From assembly GCA_003141915.1 (NCBI GenBank), contig PLNY01000098.1, positions 177 to 6,078 of the forward strand: a stretch of DNA of 5,902 nucleotides, in the 5' to 3' direction. Shown one piece after another: positions 5,879-5,902 of this stretch. Position numbers and translations under genes: made by a program. The notes beneath the pieces are model-generated. The model searched no databases and was not told the DNA's origin. It was given only the letters and a program-made list of their open reading frames with translations. This DNA is from Anaerolineae bacterium. Lineage in GTDB: Bacteria; Chloroflexota; Anaerolineae; Anaerolineales; Villigracilaceae. Numbering within the stretch: the first letter of the stretch is position 1; the number at the start of each line of letters is the position of its first letter.

Positions 5879-5902
5879 TCACATGTCATTCCTCATTCGA
5901 CG

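Noticed and set aside
5883..5902. Possible start of another gene (ATG at 5883, reading MSFLIR)
   Set aside because: Only 20 bases are visible, four bases after the parvulin stop, with no ribosome site. It could be the next operon gene but cannot be supported from this window.

Overview
The window carries five co-oriented (+) protein genes and looks like an ordinary chromosomal housekeeping stretch with a less ordinary upstream flank. GC content is moderate. Features pointing to a Gram-positive-type or Chloroflexota-like bacterium (Anaerolineae would be my guess) are Pro/Thr-rich 'PTPTP' linkers on exported proteins, a lipoprotein foldase, and a groESL operon under a CIRCE operator. This is inference from style and gene content; no marker here proves the phylum.

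Region 1 (1-2642) holds two tandem tetratricopeptide-repeat (TPR) genes overlapping by ATGA. The first is cut by the left edge of the window. The second is complete and has an N-terminal signal anchor followed by a Pro/Thr linker, so the TPR array should face outward. The two proteins are colinear paralogues. They share a C-terminal cap with two cysteines at identical spacing (C-x30-C), and the second adds a four-cysteine insert.

Region 2 (2643-2931) is a dense intergenic. It has a REP/MITE-like inverted-repeat element (about 2653-2766), a sigma-A-type promoter (TTGACG-N17-TATCAT), a perfect CIRCE operator over the predicted start point, a second perfect dyad with the same 9-N9-9 geometry but different sequence, and a strong Shine-Dalgarno site.

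Region 3 (2932-4943) is groES-groEL, 100 and 549 aa, ending in a textbook intrinsic terminator with a 12-bp stem and T6. GroEL keeps the catalytic aspartates at E. coli numbering (D52, D87, D398) but has E416 where a Gly-Gly-Gly motif normally ends.

Region 4 (4944-5902) is a lipoprotein of the parvulin (PrsA/SurA-like) family. An extended -10 box lies so close to its ATG that the mRNA is probably leaderless. Both parvulin histidines appear replaced (Q186, D259), so it may act as a chaperone rather than an active isomerase.

The common theme is proteostasis: a heat-shock-regulated cytoplasmic chaperonin next to an extracytoplasmic folding factor, preceded by membrane-anchored TPR scaffolds of unknown role. 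Nothing here amounts to a clearly new system. The best leads are the second dyad in the groES leader, the cysteine-stapled TPR pair, and the leaderless, histidine-less parvulin.
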